Assembly (NCBI GenBank): GCA_023257655.1
Contig: JALRBQ010000011.1
Span: 1-44,168, forward strand
Origin: Pseudomonadales bacterium
GTDB lineage: Bacteria; Pseudomonadota; Gammaproteobacteria; Pseudomonadales; Pseudohongiellaceae
Direction: 5' to 3'
Length of the DNA: 44,168 nucleotides
Within the stretch, counting starts at the first letter, position 1. Every line of letters begins with the position of its first letter. Position numbers and translations under genes: made by a program. Shown piece after piece: positions 8,129-15,679 of this stretch. Below the pieces are notes generated by a model. The model worked only from the letters and a program-made list of their open reading frames with translations. It had not been told where the DNA came from and searched no databases.

Positions 8129-10120
8129 ATGATCCCCGAGCTCGGTCAGTTTTCGCTCATTCTCGCTCTCTGTCTTAGCGTTATTCTGGGAAGTCTGCCA
8201 CTGATCGGTGCCAGTCGTGACAACACTCTGTGGATGAATCTGGCCAGACCACTCTCTGCAGGAGTCTTTGTCTTCCTTGGCCTCTGTGTCCTGATTCTCG
8301 CCTATGCCTTCGTCACTGATGACTTTTCAGTGAAATTTGTCGCGGAGCATTCGAACACGCTGCTACCTACACGCTACAAGCTGACAGCGGTGTGGGGAGG
8401 TCACGAAGGCTCGTTCCTGTTGTGGACATTCATGCTATCGGGCTGGATGCTCGCTGTGGCTATCTTCAGCAAAAGCATGCCGCTCGATTTTGTCGCCAGG
8501 GTATTGGGTGTGCTTGGTATTCTCTGTGTCGGCTACACGCTGTTCATGCTCGCCACATCCAATCCGTTCGACCGTATTGTGCCTCTGCCGCCAGCCGATG
8601 GCGCTGACCTGAATTCTGCATTGCAAGATTTCGGATTCATCATTCATCCCCCCACACTCTACATGGGGTATGTCGGTTTTTCGGTAGTGTTCGCCTTCGC
8701 AATCGCCGCACTACTAAGTGGTCGACTGGATGCAGCCTGGGCCAGATGGTCGCGACCGTGGGCGAATGTTGCCTGGGCTGTACTGACGCTTGGCATTGCA
8801 CTCGGCAGCTGGTGGGCCTATTACGAACTCGGTTGGGGTGGATGGTGGGCCTGGGATCCTGTGGAAAATCCGCCCTTGATCACCTGGCTGTTCGGTACTG
8901 CACTTATTCACTCGCTCGCCGCGACTGAGAAACGCGGAGTGTTCAAAAGCTGGACGGTCCTGCTCGCCATTCTGGCATTCTCGGGCAGTTTGCTGGGCAC
9001 TTTTATCACGCGCTCTGGGCTGCTGACTTCGGTGCACGCGTTTGCAAGTGATCCAACCCGTGGCGTGTTCATTCTGGGCATTCTCGGTATCGCCATCGGT
9101 GGCTCCTTGCTTCTGTTTGCGCTGCGCGCGCCGTTGATGAAGAGCGATGTCGGGTTTTCTCTTGTATCCCGAGAAGTCTTCTTGCTTGCCAATAACGTTC
9201 TGCTGGTCGTGGCTGCCGCGTCAGTGTTTCTCGGAACCATGTTTCCGATGGTGTATCAGGCTATCACGGATGATTTGATTTCAATCGGACCGCCGTACTT
9301 CAACGCCATCTTCGTTCCCATTATGAGCCTGCTCGTAATCTTGCTCGGAGCGGGACCCTTGTCGCGCTGGAAGCGAACTTCCATGGGATTCCTGACTGCA
9401 CAACTGGGCAAAGTGGCAGTTGCCAGTATCGTGATTGGAGTCGTGTTGCCCCTCATCGTTGTGCTTCGATTCAGTCTGTCCGCCACCATCGCGATGGCGA
9501 TAGCGGCGTGGATTACGCTGGCTATTTTGCGGGATTTCGCGAACAAAGTGGCCAATAAACCGGATTTACGATCAGGGGCGGCAGCCTTGTCCTGGAGTTA
9601 CTATGGTATGCAGCTTGCGCATTTCGGTGTGGTAGTGCTTCTGCTCGGCGTGGCATTTACGAGCAAATTCAGTACCGAGAAGAGTGTGCTGCTCACAGAA
9701 GGTGAAAGCATCGATGTCGGGCATTACGATTTCAGATTTAACGGCACCGAGCGTATCTCCGGTCCCAACTACGTGGGGGACGAAGCCAGTTTTACCGTGA
9801 CACGCGGCGGCAAGCCGGTATCTGAACTGCATCCTCAGCGGCGCGTCTATCTGGCTTCAGGCACGCCCTCAACTGAGATGGCGATAGATGCGGGCTTTCT
9901 GCGTGATCTGTTCATAACCCTCGGCGAAGAGAAAGAAAGTAACGCCTGGTCGATGACAATTTACATCAAACCCTTTGTGCGCTGGGTGTGGCTTGGTGCG
10001 ATCCTGATGGCGCTAGGTGGAACATTGGCCGCAGGGGACAAACGTTATCGAAGATTGCAGGTTCGCAGTGAGTCGAAATCGCGACGGCAAATCGAAACCG
10101 GTCTGCAAGCCGCCAGCTGA
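8129..10120 (+). CDS. ccmF: Cytochrome c heme lyase subunit CcmF
   Basis: CcmF receives heme from holo-CcmE and, with CcmH and CcmI, ligates it to apocytochrome CxxCH motifs. The 663-residue polytopic membrane protein has the expected length. The WWD domain GWGGWWAWDPVEN lies at about 234-246, followed by HSLAATEKRG and ITRSGLLTSVHAF. The start codon directly abuts the ccmE stop, and the stop lies 7 bases before ccmG. Confidence 0.97.
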   Translation: MIPELGQFSLILALCLSVILGSLPLIGASRDNTLWMNLARPLSAGVFVFLGLCVLILAYAFVTDDFSVKFVAEHSNTLLPTRYKLTAVWGGHEGSFLLWTFMLSGWMLAVAIFSKSMPLDFVARVLGVLGILCVGYTLFMLATSNPFDRIVPLPPADGADLNSALQDFGFIIHPPTLYMGYVGFSVVFAFAIAALLSGRLDAAWARWSRPWANVAWAVLTLGIALGSWWAYYELGWGGWWAWDPVENPPLITWLFGTALIHSLAATEKRGVFKSWTVLLAILAFSGSLLGTFITRSGLLTSVHAFASDPTRGVFILGILGIAIGGSLLLFALRAPLMKSDVGFSLVSREVFLLANNVLLVVAAASVFLGTMFPMVYQAITDDLISIGPPYFNAIFVPIMSLLVILLGAGPLSRWKRTSMGFLTAQLGKVAVASIVIGVVLPLIVVLRFSLSATIAMAIAAWITLAILRDFANKVANKPDLRSGAAALSWSYYGMQLAHFGVVVLLLGVAFTSKFSTEKSVLLTEGESIDVGHYDFRFNGTERISGPNYVGDEASFTVTRGGKPVSELHPQRRVYLASGTPSTEMAIDAGFLRDLFITLGEEKESNAWSMTIYIKPFVRWVWLGAILMALGGTLAAGDKRYRRLQVRSESKSRRQIETGLQAAS

Positions 10121-10127
10121 GCAAGTG

Positions 10128-10661
10128 ATGAATAAATTCAAATTCTACATACCCGTAATTGGCTTCGCCCTGCTCGCCCTCGTAATGTGGAGAGGCTTGT
10201 ATCTCGATCCGAAAGAATTGCCTTCCATGCTGATCGACAAGCCCTTGCCCGACTTCCAGATGACGACGGTCGAGGGAGCCGCAATCACGAAGGCCGACCT
10301 GCCCAATGAAATGTTCCTGCTGAATGTGTGGGGAAGTTACTGCCTGCCCTGTCTGATTGAACATCCCACTCTCATGCGTCTCACCGAATCCGACCAAATT
10401 CCTGTCGTGGGTGTGAATTACCGTGACAAACAGGCGCTGGCACTCAACTGGCTGGATGACAATGGCAATCCTTTCCAGTTCAGTATTCTCGATGAGGATG
10501 GCCGGTTTGGCATCGACTTGGGTGTTTATGGTGCGCCCGAAACTTATCTTGTCGACAGCGAGGGAGTGATTCGTTTGCGCCATGTCAGCGTGCTCGATGA
10601 GCAAGTGTGGGCCGACAAGTTTTTGCCGGCAATCGAACAACTCAAGCTCGAGGCTAACTAG
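10128..10661 (+). CDS. ccmG: Thiol:disulfide interchange protein CcmG/DsbE
   Basis: CcmG is a membrane-anchored periplasmic thioredoxin-like protein that keeps apocytochrome cysteines, or CcmH, reduced. The 177 residues comprise an anchor helix (about 7-25), the DKPLPDF strand, the active site WGSYCLPC with C72 and C75, and the GVYGAPETYLVD cis-proline segment. I chose ATG 10128; the frame is open further upstream, but only inside ccmF. The active site is slightly unusual: Tyr precedes the first Cys where Trp is common, and the inner pair is Leu-Pro rather than Pro-Thr/Val. Confidence 0.95.
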   Translation: MNKFKFYIPVIGFALLALVMWRGLYLDPKELPSMLIDKPLPDFQMTTVEGAAITKADLPNEMFLLNVWGSYCLPCLIEHPTLMRLTESDQIPVVGVNYRDKQALALNWLDDNGNPFQFSILDEDGRFGIDLGVYGAPETYLVDSEGVIRLRHVSVLDEQVWADKFLPAIEQLKLEAN

Positions 10662-10663
10662 CC

Positions 10664-11164
10664 ATGTCGAGCATTACTGGTTCCAATGTTTTCTTGCGCT
10701 TCTCCGTTATAACACTCTTGCTGGGTTTTTGGATTCTCAATGCGCCGATTGCGATGGCTCAGGTGGATACTTTCGCCTTTGATACCGTTGAGCAACAACA
10801 ACGCTTCCGACATCTTTCTGACGAATTCCGGTGCCCGATGTGTCAGAACACGAGCCTTACCGGCTCCACTGGTGGCGTCGCTGAAGATTTGCGCCGCGAG
10901 ATTCACCGCATGATCATGCAGGGCATGACGGATCGCGAGATTGAGCAGTTCATGTTCGAACGCTATGGAGATTTCATTTTTTATCGACCCAGACTGCGTG
11001 CGGAAACTGTACTGTTGTGGTTCGGACCTTTGCTCTTTCTCTTGCTTGGAGCCTGGGTCGCGTATTCCATTTCGCGACGTGCCAAGGTCGTAAATGAGAC
11101 CGGGACGCCATCGCTCGATTCCGGCCAGCAGGCACGTTTGAAAGATCTGCTGAACGACAAATAA
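10664..11164 (+). CDS. ccmH: Cytochrome c maturation protein CcmH
   Basis: CcmH is the redox-active lyase subunit that presents reduced apocytochrome to heme. The 166-residue product has a signal peptide (to about residue 32, AMA), the family signature FRCPMCQN with C57 and C60, a three-helix domain and one C-terminal membrane helix (about 110-135). It lacks the long TPR extension of E. coli CcmH; that function is in the separate ccmI downstream, as in Pseudomonas. It starts 2 bases after the ccmG stop. Confidence 0.96.
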   Translation: MSSITGSNVFLRFSVITLLLGFWILNAPIAMAQVDTFAFDTVEQQQRFRHLSDEFRCPMCQNTSLTGSTGGVAEDLRREIHRMIMQGMTDREIEQFMFERYGDFIFYRPRLRAETVLLWFGPLLFLLLGAWVAYSISRRAKVVNETGTPSLDSGQQARLKDLLNDK

Positions 11165-11191
11165 TCCCATTCGCTGACATCGGAAATCACC

Positions 11192-12448
11192 TTGTTCTGG
11201 ATCCTCTCAATCGCCCTGCTCATTATCGCCGCTCTCTTTGTGCTTTTGCCGCTGTGGTTACGGGGTCGCACGTCTGCTTCAATGGCTGAGGCGCTGCGTA
11301 AAAGCGCGAACGTGGCCTTGTTTCAGGAGCGCTGCGAAGAACTGGAAGCCGATCTCGCCGCTGGCGAAATTGACCAGGCCCAATTCGATAGCTTGCTGGT
11401 GGAGTTGCAACAGGGTTTGCTTGCTGACGTGCGTGCTGACACCGTGCTCACAGAACAAAGTCGGCAAACTGATCGTCCTAAAGCGCGCTCAGGTTTTCTC
11501 AGTTCCACCGTGCTGATTCCGGTGCTGATCGTGTTGGCTATCCCTCTCGCCGCCTACAGTCTCTACGATCATTGGGGATACCGAGATGATGTTGCCCTGA
11601 TGGGGTTGTTTCAGCGTACGGTCAATAACGTTGATAATCCCCAGGAATCACAGAGTTTGATTGTTAGTCTGGGAGAGATCGTTCGAGCACAGAATGACCT
11701 GCCTTGGGCCTGGTACTTCCTGGCAGAAAATTTTGCCAGTCTTGGCATGTTCAAGGAAGCGGAAATCGCTTATGTCCAGTCTGCGACGCGCATGGAAGAC
11801 AGTCCCGAAAAGGCGCTGGTATTGGGTCGTGTCGCTCTTGCAAAATACATTAACGCCGAGTTGAAATTGACACCGGAAATCGATGCAGTCATCGAGCAGG
11901 CACGGGCGATCAATCCCAATGAGGTTTCTATCTTGCAACTGTTGGCAGCTGATGCCGAACAGCGCCAGGACTATCGTGCTGCAATTCAGTACTGGCGATT
12001 ATTAATTCAGAGCAATCCGAATTCCGACCAGGCGCGCATCTTGCGCGACAATATTGCAGTGGCTCAAGCTGCATTGAATGAAGGCCAGGCGGATGTGGCG
12101 CCGGGTCCGGCTATTGATGTGACGATTGCGCTTGCGGAAGGTATCGAACTGTCAGGCGACACGCGCGTCTTCGTTGCAGTGCGCAACGCCGAGCGTGAAG
12201 GAATGCCACCGCTGGCGGCGACACAATTGACTATCGCTGAATTGCCTACCACGATCAGGCTGGATGACGCCGACGCAGTGGGGGCATTCAATCTTTCCTC
12301 TGCAGAAACGGTCTACGTTACTGTACTCGTTTCCTTCGCCGGTTCCGCGAATCCACAAAGCGGAGACTATCGGGTTGTTTCCAACAACTTTGCACATAAC
12401 GGGCAACATACCGTTATCGAACTCACCGTGAGTGAGCGTATCCCCTGA
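11192..12448 (+). CDS. ccmI: Cytochrome c biogenesis TPR protein CcmI (CycH)
   Basis: CcmI is the apocytochrome chaperone of the heme-ligation complex. The 418 residues have an N-terminal membrane helix (FWILSIALLIIAALFVLLP), a leucine-zipper-like cytoplasmic segment, a second helix near 106-124, a TPR region (about 130-290) and a C-terminal beta domain typical of proteobacterial CcmI. No ATG fits. TTG 11192 gives the usual LFW opening, with a weak GGA 7 bases upstream. The preceding codons ATC-ACC suggest an ancestral ATG-ACC-TTG start that has decayed. It is the last gene of the ccm operon. Confidence 0.92.
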   Translation: MFWILSIALLIIAALFVLLPLWLRGRTSASMAEALRKSANVALFQERCEELEADLAAGEIDQAQFDSLLVELQQGLLADVRADTVLTEQSRQTDRPKARSGFLSSTVLIPVLIVLAIPLAAYSLYDHWGYRDDVALMGLFQRTVNNVDNPQESQSLIVSLGEIVRAQNDLPWAWYFLAENFASLGMFKEAEIAYVQSATRMEDSPEKALVLGRVALAKYINAELKLTPEIDAVIEQARAINPNEVSILQLLAADAEQRQDYRAAIQYWRLLIQSNPNSDQARILRDNIAVAQAALNEGQADVAPGPAIDVTIALAEGIELSGDTRVFVAVRNAEREGMPPLAATQLTIAELPTTIRLDDADAVGAFNLSSAETVYVTVLVSFAGSANPQSGDYRVVSNNFAHNGQHTVIELTVSERIP

Positions 12449-12466
12449 CACTCGGTGACAATTTCC

Positions 12467-13093
12467 ATGTATTGGGCTGAATTCTTCACCATCGCAATTG
12501 CCCATTTATTTGCGGTAGCCTCGCCCGGGCCCGATTTTGCGGTGGTCATGCGGCAGTGCATCACCGGAGGAACCCGCTCAGGTCTCTGGACGAGTTTCGG
12601 AGTTGGGACCGGGATTCTGTTGCACGTGAGCTATTGTCTGCTAGGCGTCGCCCTGTTGTTATCGAGTTCGCCAGGGCTGTTCGATACCGTCAAGATTGTT
12701 GCGGCGCTCTATCTGCTTTATCTGGGCCTGCAGTCACTGCGCGCATCTTTCAAGCTTGCTGTTCCTGCAACGCAGACGGGATTTGCCACCGGACTGCGGC
12801 CGATTCGGGCCTTCCTGTTGGGCTTTTTCACGAATGGATTGAATCCCAAAGCAACATTGTTCTTCCTAGCCCTGTTTACGCTGGTGATAGATCCGGGCAC
12901 GCCGCTTGGTATCCAGATCGTTTACGGCATCTACCTGGCCCTGGCAACTTTTGCCTGGTTTGCCTCACTCTCCCTGCTGATGGGGCGGCAAGATGTTCGG
13001 GGTTTCGTGCTGAAGGCGGGTGTCTGGTTTGAGCGAGGCATGGGCATCATTTTGCTGGCACTGGCGGCCCAACTCCTGCTCTCGCGAAGCTGA
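12467..13093 (+). CDS. LysE/RhtB-family amino-acid exporter
   Basis: This is an inner-membrane translocator of the LysE superfamily, which exports amino acids such as lysine, threonine or homoserine lactone; the substrate cannot be read from sequence. The 208-residue product has about six hydrophobic segments and the family's N-terminal AHLFAVASPGPDFAVV, G-rich helix 2 (GTRSGLWTSFGVGTG) and FLLGFFTNGLNPKA loop. I prefer ATG 12467, preceded by GGTGA at 8 bases, over the in-frame GTG 12455. It follows ccmI by 18 bases but is not a known ccm component. Confidence 0.88.
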   Translation: MYWAEFFTIAIAHLFAVASPGPDFAVVMRQCITGGTRSGLWTSFGVGTGILLHVSYCLLGVALLLSSSPGLFDTVKIVAALYLLYLGLQSLRASFKLAVPATQTGFATGLRPIRAFLLGFFTNGLNPKATLFFLALFTLVIDPGTPLGIQIVYGIYLALATFAWFASLSLLMGRQDVRGFVLKAGVWFERGMGIILLALAAQLLLSRS

Positions 13094-13200
13094 CGGCGCT
13101 GGCTCTGAAGGCGTCAAGTGGCCATTGGTGCGCTGGCGTGCACTGGAAAGGCGGTATATGCAAGGCTTGAAGTAAGGTATAGTTGCCCCAGGAGATTTCT

Positions 13201-14208
13201 ATGACCCGAAGTGCATCCACCAGGGAACTGATCGACAAGTTTGGCCGTCGAGTCGACTATATTCGGTTGTCCGTTACGGACCGCTGCGACTTCCGTTGCG
13301 TGTATTGCATGACCGAAGATATGAAGTTTCTGCCACGGAAGGAAATCCTCTCACTTGAAGAGTTGTATCAGGTAGCCCGAGCCTTTACCGAACTTGGAGT
13401 GCGGAAAATCCGGCTCACCGGCGGTGAGCCCATGGTTCGCACAGATGTCATGTCGCTCATCGAAAAGTTGGGTGCCTTGCCCGGTTTGGATGAATTGCTG
13501 CTGACAACTAACGGGGCGCAATTGGATAAATTTGCCCAGCCACTCAAGGCGGCCGGAGTGAATCGCATCAATATCAGCATTGATAGCCTGGATGCCGAGC
13601 GGTTCAAACGCATTTCTCGTGTCGGTAAACTGGATCGCGTTCTCGCTGGCATCGACGCGGCCATCCTCGCGGGGTTTGACCGGATCAGACTGAATTCTGT
13701 GATCATGCGCGGCTACAATGAGGACGAGGTGCTAGCCCTCACTGATTTTGCCGTAGCGCGTGGCATCGACATCGCCTTTATCGAGGAAATGCCCTTGGGC
13801 GAAGCGTCGGATCACAATCGTGAAGAGACCACATGTAGTAATGCCTGGGTACGGCAGATTATCGAGAGCAAGTACGAACTCATTCAAAGCGCAGAAAAAA
13901 CCGCGGGCCCTTCGCGTTATGCACGGATTGCAGGGCAGACGAGTCGCGTCGGATTTATCTCTCCAGTCACGCACAATTTTTGTGAGGACTGCAATCGAGT
14001 GCGGGTTACGGTAGAAGGTCGCTTGTTGCTCTGTCTGGGTAATGAACACTCAGTAGACCTGAGATCAATTTTGCGTGATCCAACTCAAGGGTATGAAGAG
14101 TTACAGCAGGCGATTATCGCTTCCATGGCGATAAAACCAGAGCGTCACTTCTTCTATGATAAAGACCACGTACAACCTGTGCGTCTGATGAATATGACTG
14201 GCGGTTAA
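13201..14208 (+). CDS. moaA: GTP 3',8-cyclase MoaA
   Basis: MoaA is a radical SAM enzyme that begins molybdopterin synthesis by rearranging GTP to 3',8-cyclo-GTP. The 335-residue protein has the N-terminal SAM-cluster cysteines C29, C33 and C36 (CDFRCVYC). The C-terminal cluster cysteines are near 261, 264 and 278 (CEDCNRVR to LLLC), and the essential C-terminal Gly-Gly ends the protein (MTGG). The start ATG 13201 has an AGGAG site 7 bases upstream; an upstream in-frame TTG at 13183 is less likely. moaB follows 7 bases later. Confidence 0.97.
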   Translation: MTRSASTRELIDKFGRRVDYIRLSVTDRCDFRCVYCMTEDMKFLPRKEILSLEELYQVARAFTELGVRKIRLTGGEPMVRTDVMSLIEKLGALPGLDELLLTTNGAQLDKFAQPLKAAGVNRINISIDSLDAERFKRISRVGKLDRVLAGIDAAILAGFDRIRLNSVIMRGYNEDEVLALTDFAVARGIDIAFIEEMPLGEASDHNREETTCSNAWVRQIIESKYELIQSAEKTAGPSRYARIAGQTSRVGFISPVTHNFCEDCNRVRVTVEGRLLLCLGNEHSVDLRSILRDPTQGYEELQQAIIASMAIKPERHFFYDKDHVQPVRLMNMTGG

Positions 14209-14215
14209 CAGGCTC

Positions 14216-14722
14216 ATGGCTCACGCAAAAACCCTTTCCATAGCGGTTGTTACGGTATCAGATACTCGCACCGAAGAAACGGATAAATCAGGCATCGTTC
14301 TGGTCGAACTGCTCAGTGAAGCCGGACATGCTCTGCATTCGAAGACAATCGTGAAGGACGATGTCTACAAATTGCGCGAGATTGTTTCGCGCCACATCGC
14401 CGACCCTGTCGTGCATGCAGTGTTGCTCACTGGGGGTACCGGATTCACAGCCAGAGACAATACCTTAAAGGCCATCAAGCCACTTTTCGACGTCGACATT
14501 GATGGCTTTGGGGAATTGTTCCGACAACTCTCCTATACCGAGATCGGTAGTTCGACGATTCAGTCGCGTGCCTTCGCTGGGATGGCCAATGGCACGATCA
14601 TTTTTTGTCTGCCTGGTTCGCCGGGCGCCTGCCGCACCGGTTGGAATGGAATAATTCGTGAACAACTCGACAGCGAACATCGCCCCTGCAATTTCACTGA
14701 CAAATTAAAACTGGAAGTTTAG
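14216..14722 (+). CDS. moaB: Molybdopterin adenylyltransferase-like protein MoaB
   Basis: MoaB-family proteins act in the adenylylation/insertion part of molybdenum cofactor synthesis. The 168-residue product has the MPT-binding fold: VVTVSDTRTEETDKSG near the N-terminus, LLTGGTGFTARD at about 63-74 and the LPGSPGACRTGW loop. The length is typical. It is the second gene of a moaA-moaB pair; no other Moco gene is in the window. Confidence 0.95.
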   Translation: MAHAKTLSIAVVTVSDTRTEETDKSGIVLVELLSEAGHALHSKTIVKDDVYKLREIVSRHIADPVVHAVLLTGGTGFTARDNTLKAIKPLFDVDIDGFGELFRQLSYTEIGSSTIQSRAFAGMANGTIIFCLPGSPGACRTGWNGIIREQLDSEHRPCNFTDKLKLEV

Positions 14723-14798
14723 GTCATAACTTCAGACTGCACAGTCACGCTGCTGTTCTGCGAGCGTATCAGGACATCGAAGGTTAAGCTTAAAAAGA

Positions 14799-14876
14799 GT
14801 GCAGAATGAGAGTGCAGAAAGCGTGTGCGGTAAAGGCGTACAGAAATCTAGCGCAGAAGGGTTGAAACAGAAGCGG
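14799..14876. repeat. Degenerate tandem repeat, 13-bp period, six units
   Basis: Units beginning at 14799, 14812, 14825, 14838, 14851 and 14864 read GTGCAGAATGAGA, GTGCAGAAAGCGT, GTGCGGTAAAGGC, GTACAGAAATCTA, GCGCAGAAGGGTT and GAAACAGAAGCGG. Spacing is exactly 13 bp for the first five. The array lies in the gap after moaB, outside any gene I can support. Confidence 0.75.
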
Positions 14877-14914
14877 CTGTTAGCATAGGAGTTTTAATCG
14901 TAAAGGACGCCGAT

Positions 14915-14952
14915 AAAAAAAACACCAGTTTAAGCGTCGGCTCAAACTGGTG
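14915..14952 (-). terminator. Strong intrinsic terminator of the minus-strand mini-operon
   Basis: On the minus strand, CACCAGTTT pairs with AAACTGGTG, continuing through one mismatch to AGC/GCT with a 4-base loop. Eight consecutive T residues (14915-14922 on the complement) follow at once. Only the minus strand has the U-tract, so it ends a leftward transcript; the only candidates upstream are the two tiny ORFs at 14954-14989 and 15013-15126. Confidence 0.88.
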
Positions 14953-14953
14953 C

Positions 14954-14989
14954 TCAATCAGCGCATGAAATTCGGGTAAGGATCGGCAT
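14954..14989 (-). CDS. 11-codon ORF with near-perfect Shine-Dalgarno
   Basis: ATG 14989 is preceded by AAGGAGG with 4 bases between, one of the best ribosome-binding sites in the window. It encodes MPILTRISCAD and then TGA, which sits 1-2 bases before the terminator stem. It lies 23 bases downstream of the 37-codon ORF on the same strand. It might be a real micropeptide or a ribosome-binding site serving a regulatory purpose. Nothing in the sequence tells me a function. Confidence 0.4.
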   Translation of the reverse strand: MPILTRISCAD

Positions 14990-15012
14990 AGATCCTCCTT
15001 GTTGATACCTGA

Positions 15013-15126
15013 TTAGACGGATGCGTAGATAATCGCCGCTGGTACTGCCAGGGCTGCTACTACTAACACCAGACTAACCAAAGTTGCCTCGATTACTGGC
15101 CGTGCTTTGCTGAGTGCTTCGCTCAT
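15013..15126 (-). CDS. 37-residue single-pass membrane peptide, unknown function
   Basis: The start is ATG 15126 with AGGAG 6 bases upstream, and the stop is TAA. The product begins MSEALSKARPVIEAT, followed by a helix of about 20 hydrophobic residues (LVSLVLVVAALAVPAAII) and ends YASV. This is the shape of a small inner-membrane protein, with a polar N-terminus and one transmembrane segment carrying a proline. I do not recognise a family. The good ribosome-binding site, the AT-rich upstream region and the strong terminator 61 bases downstream argue that it is expressed. Confidence 0.62.
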   Translation of the reverse strand: MSEALSKARPVIEATLVSLVLVVAALAVPAAIIYASV

Positions 15127-15399
15127 TGCTGTCTCCTAAGGTTACGTTGAGAATTAGGTAATGATTTGTCATTTCCTGGTTACGGAGCACATGGTAACAC
15201 AATGTGTCCTGAAAAGTAACATTAATGAGTAAAAAAGTGATATGGCTTTAAAAATAGTGACAATTCGGTGTCCAAGTTGTAAATCGGTTTTATCTTTATA
15301 AAATTCAATAAGTTAGCGATTATTTTTGCGATTAATTCCGAGAGATTATGGAGTCTAAGTCGTTGCAGATACGGCGCAAACCGAGATTTTTCAGCAAGA

Positions 15400-15415
15400 A
15401 GTGATCCTGATCACA
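15400..15415. promoter_or_regulatory. Candidate CRP/FNR-family operator
   Basis: The minus strand reads TGTGATCAGGATCACT, matching TGTGA-N6-TCACA at nine of ten core positions; the inner part is the palindrome GTGAT-N4-ATCAC. It lies about 270 bases from each of the divergent starts (15126 and 15680). Whether a CRP- or FNR-type protein binds, and which gene it serves, is inference. Confidence 0.4.
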
Positions 15416-15554
15416 CGTGTAACACTTGGTAACACTTTATCGAATGTCTGAGAGCGTGCAGACTCGGGCTGCCCTGGCTTGCTCCAATGCAGGCAGACAA
15501 GGTTTACATCTCCCCGGTTACTGACGATATTTTGCTTGGGTTTCATCCCGAGTC

Positions 15555-15663
15555 TCACACTGAGACTCACATGAGTTTGACTTAGGGTCTCTCTCACAGG
15601 GTCTCACATAGGGCCTCACATACGGCTTCACATACAGTCTCACATCAGGTTTCACATCAGATC
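15555..15663. repeat. Degenerate tandem repeat, 12-bp period, before the HemD-like gene
   Basis: TCACA occurs at 15604, 15616, 15628, 15640 and 15652, exactly 12 bp apart. The full units are GGGTCTCACATA, GGGCCTCACATA, CGGCTTCACATA, CAGTCTCACATC and AGGTTTCACATC. Less regular copies lie upstream at 15555, 15567 and 15594. The array ends 17 bases before the ATG at 15680. It is open and in frame with that gene from 15581, and would read as a four-residue repeat ending His-Ile, but no standard start codon exists in that stretch. Confidence 0.85.
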
Positions 15664-15679
15664 TTGCGGAAGCAGCACC

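Larger units (their letters stand above)
15127..15679. other. Regulatory-looking intergenic region between the tiny ORFs and the HemD-like gene
   Basis: These 553 bases divide leftward tiny ORFs from a rightward hemD-like gene. The part from 15170 to 15350 is clearly AT-rich. It contains CACAT/ATGTG arms around GGTAACACA (about 15188-15206), a CRP/FNR-like palindrome (15400-15415), a 10-bp direct repeat GTAACACTTG/GTAACACTTT (15419-15438) and the 12-bp-period array listed separately. No gene of ordinary size fits. A 19-codon frame at 15242-15301 contains CPSC but lacks a ribosome-binding site. Confidence 0.5.

Noticed and set aside
14909..14916. GCCGATAA, matching the -10 element of FliA-dependent promoters
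   Set aside because: No TAAA occurs at the required distance upstream, and it points into the terminator of the leftward mini-operon with no gene ahead.
15242..15301. A 19-codon plus-strand frame (MALKIVTIRCPSCKSVLSL) with a zinc-ribbon-like CPSC
   Set aside because: It has no ribosome-binding site and sits in AT-rich promoter-like DNA; one CxxC pair in a 19-residue frame is weak evidence.
15555..15663. A CRISPR-like array
   Set aside because: The units are 12 bp, contiguous and degenerate, with no unique spacers and no cas genes in the window.
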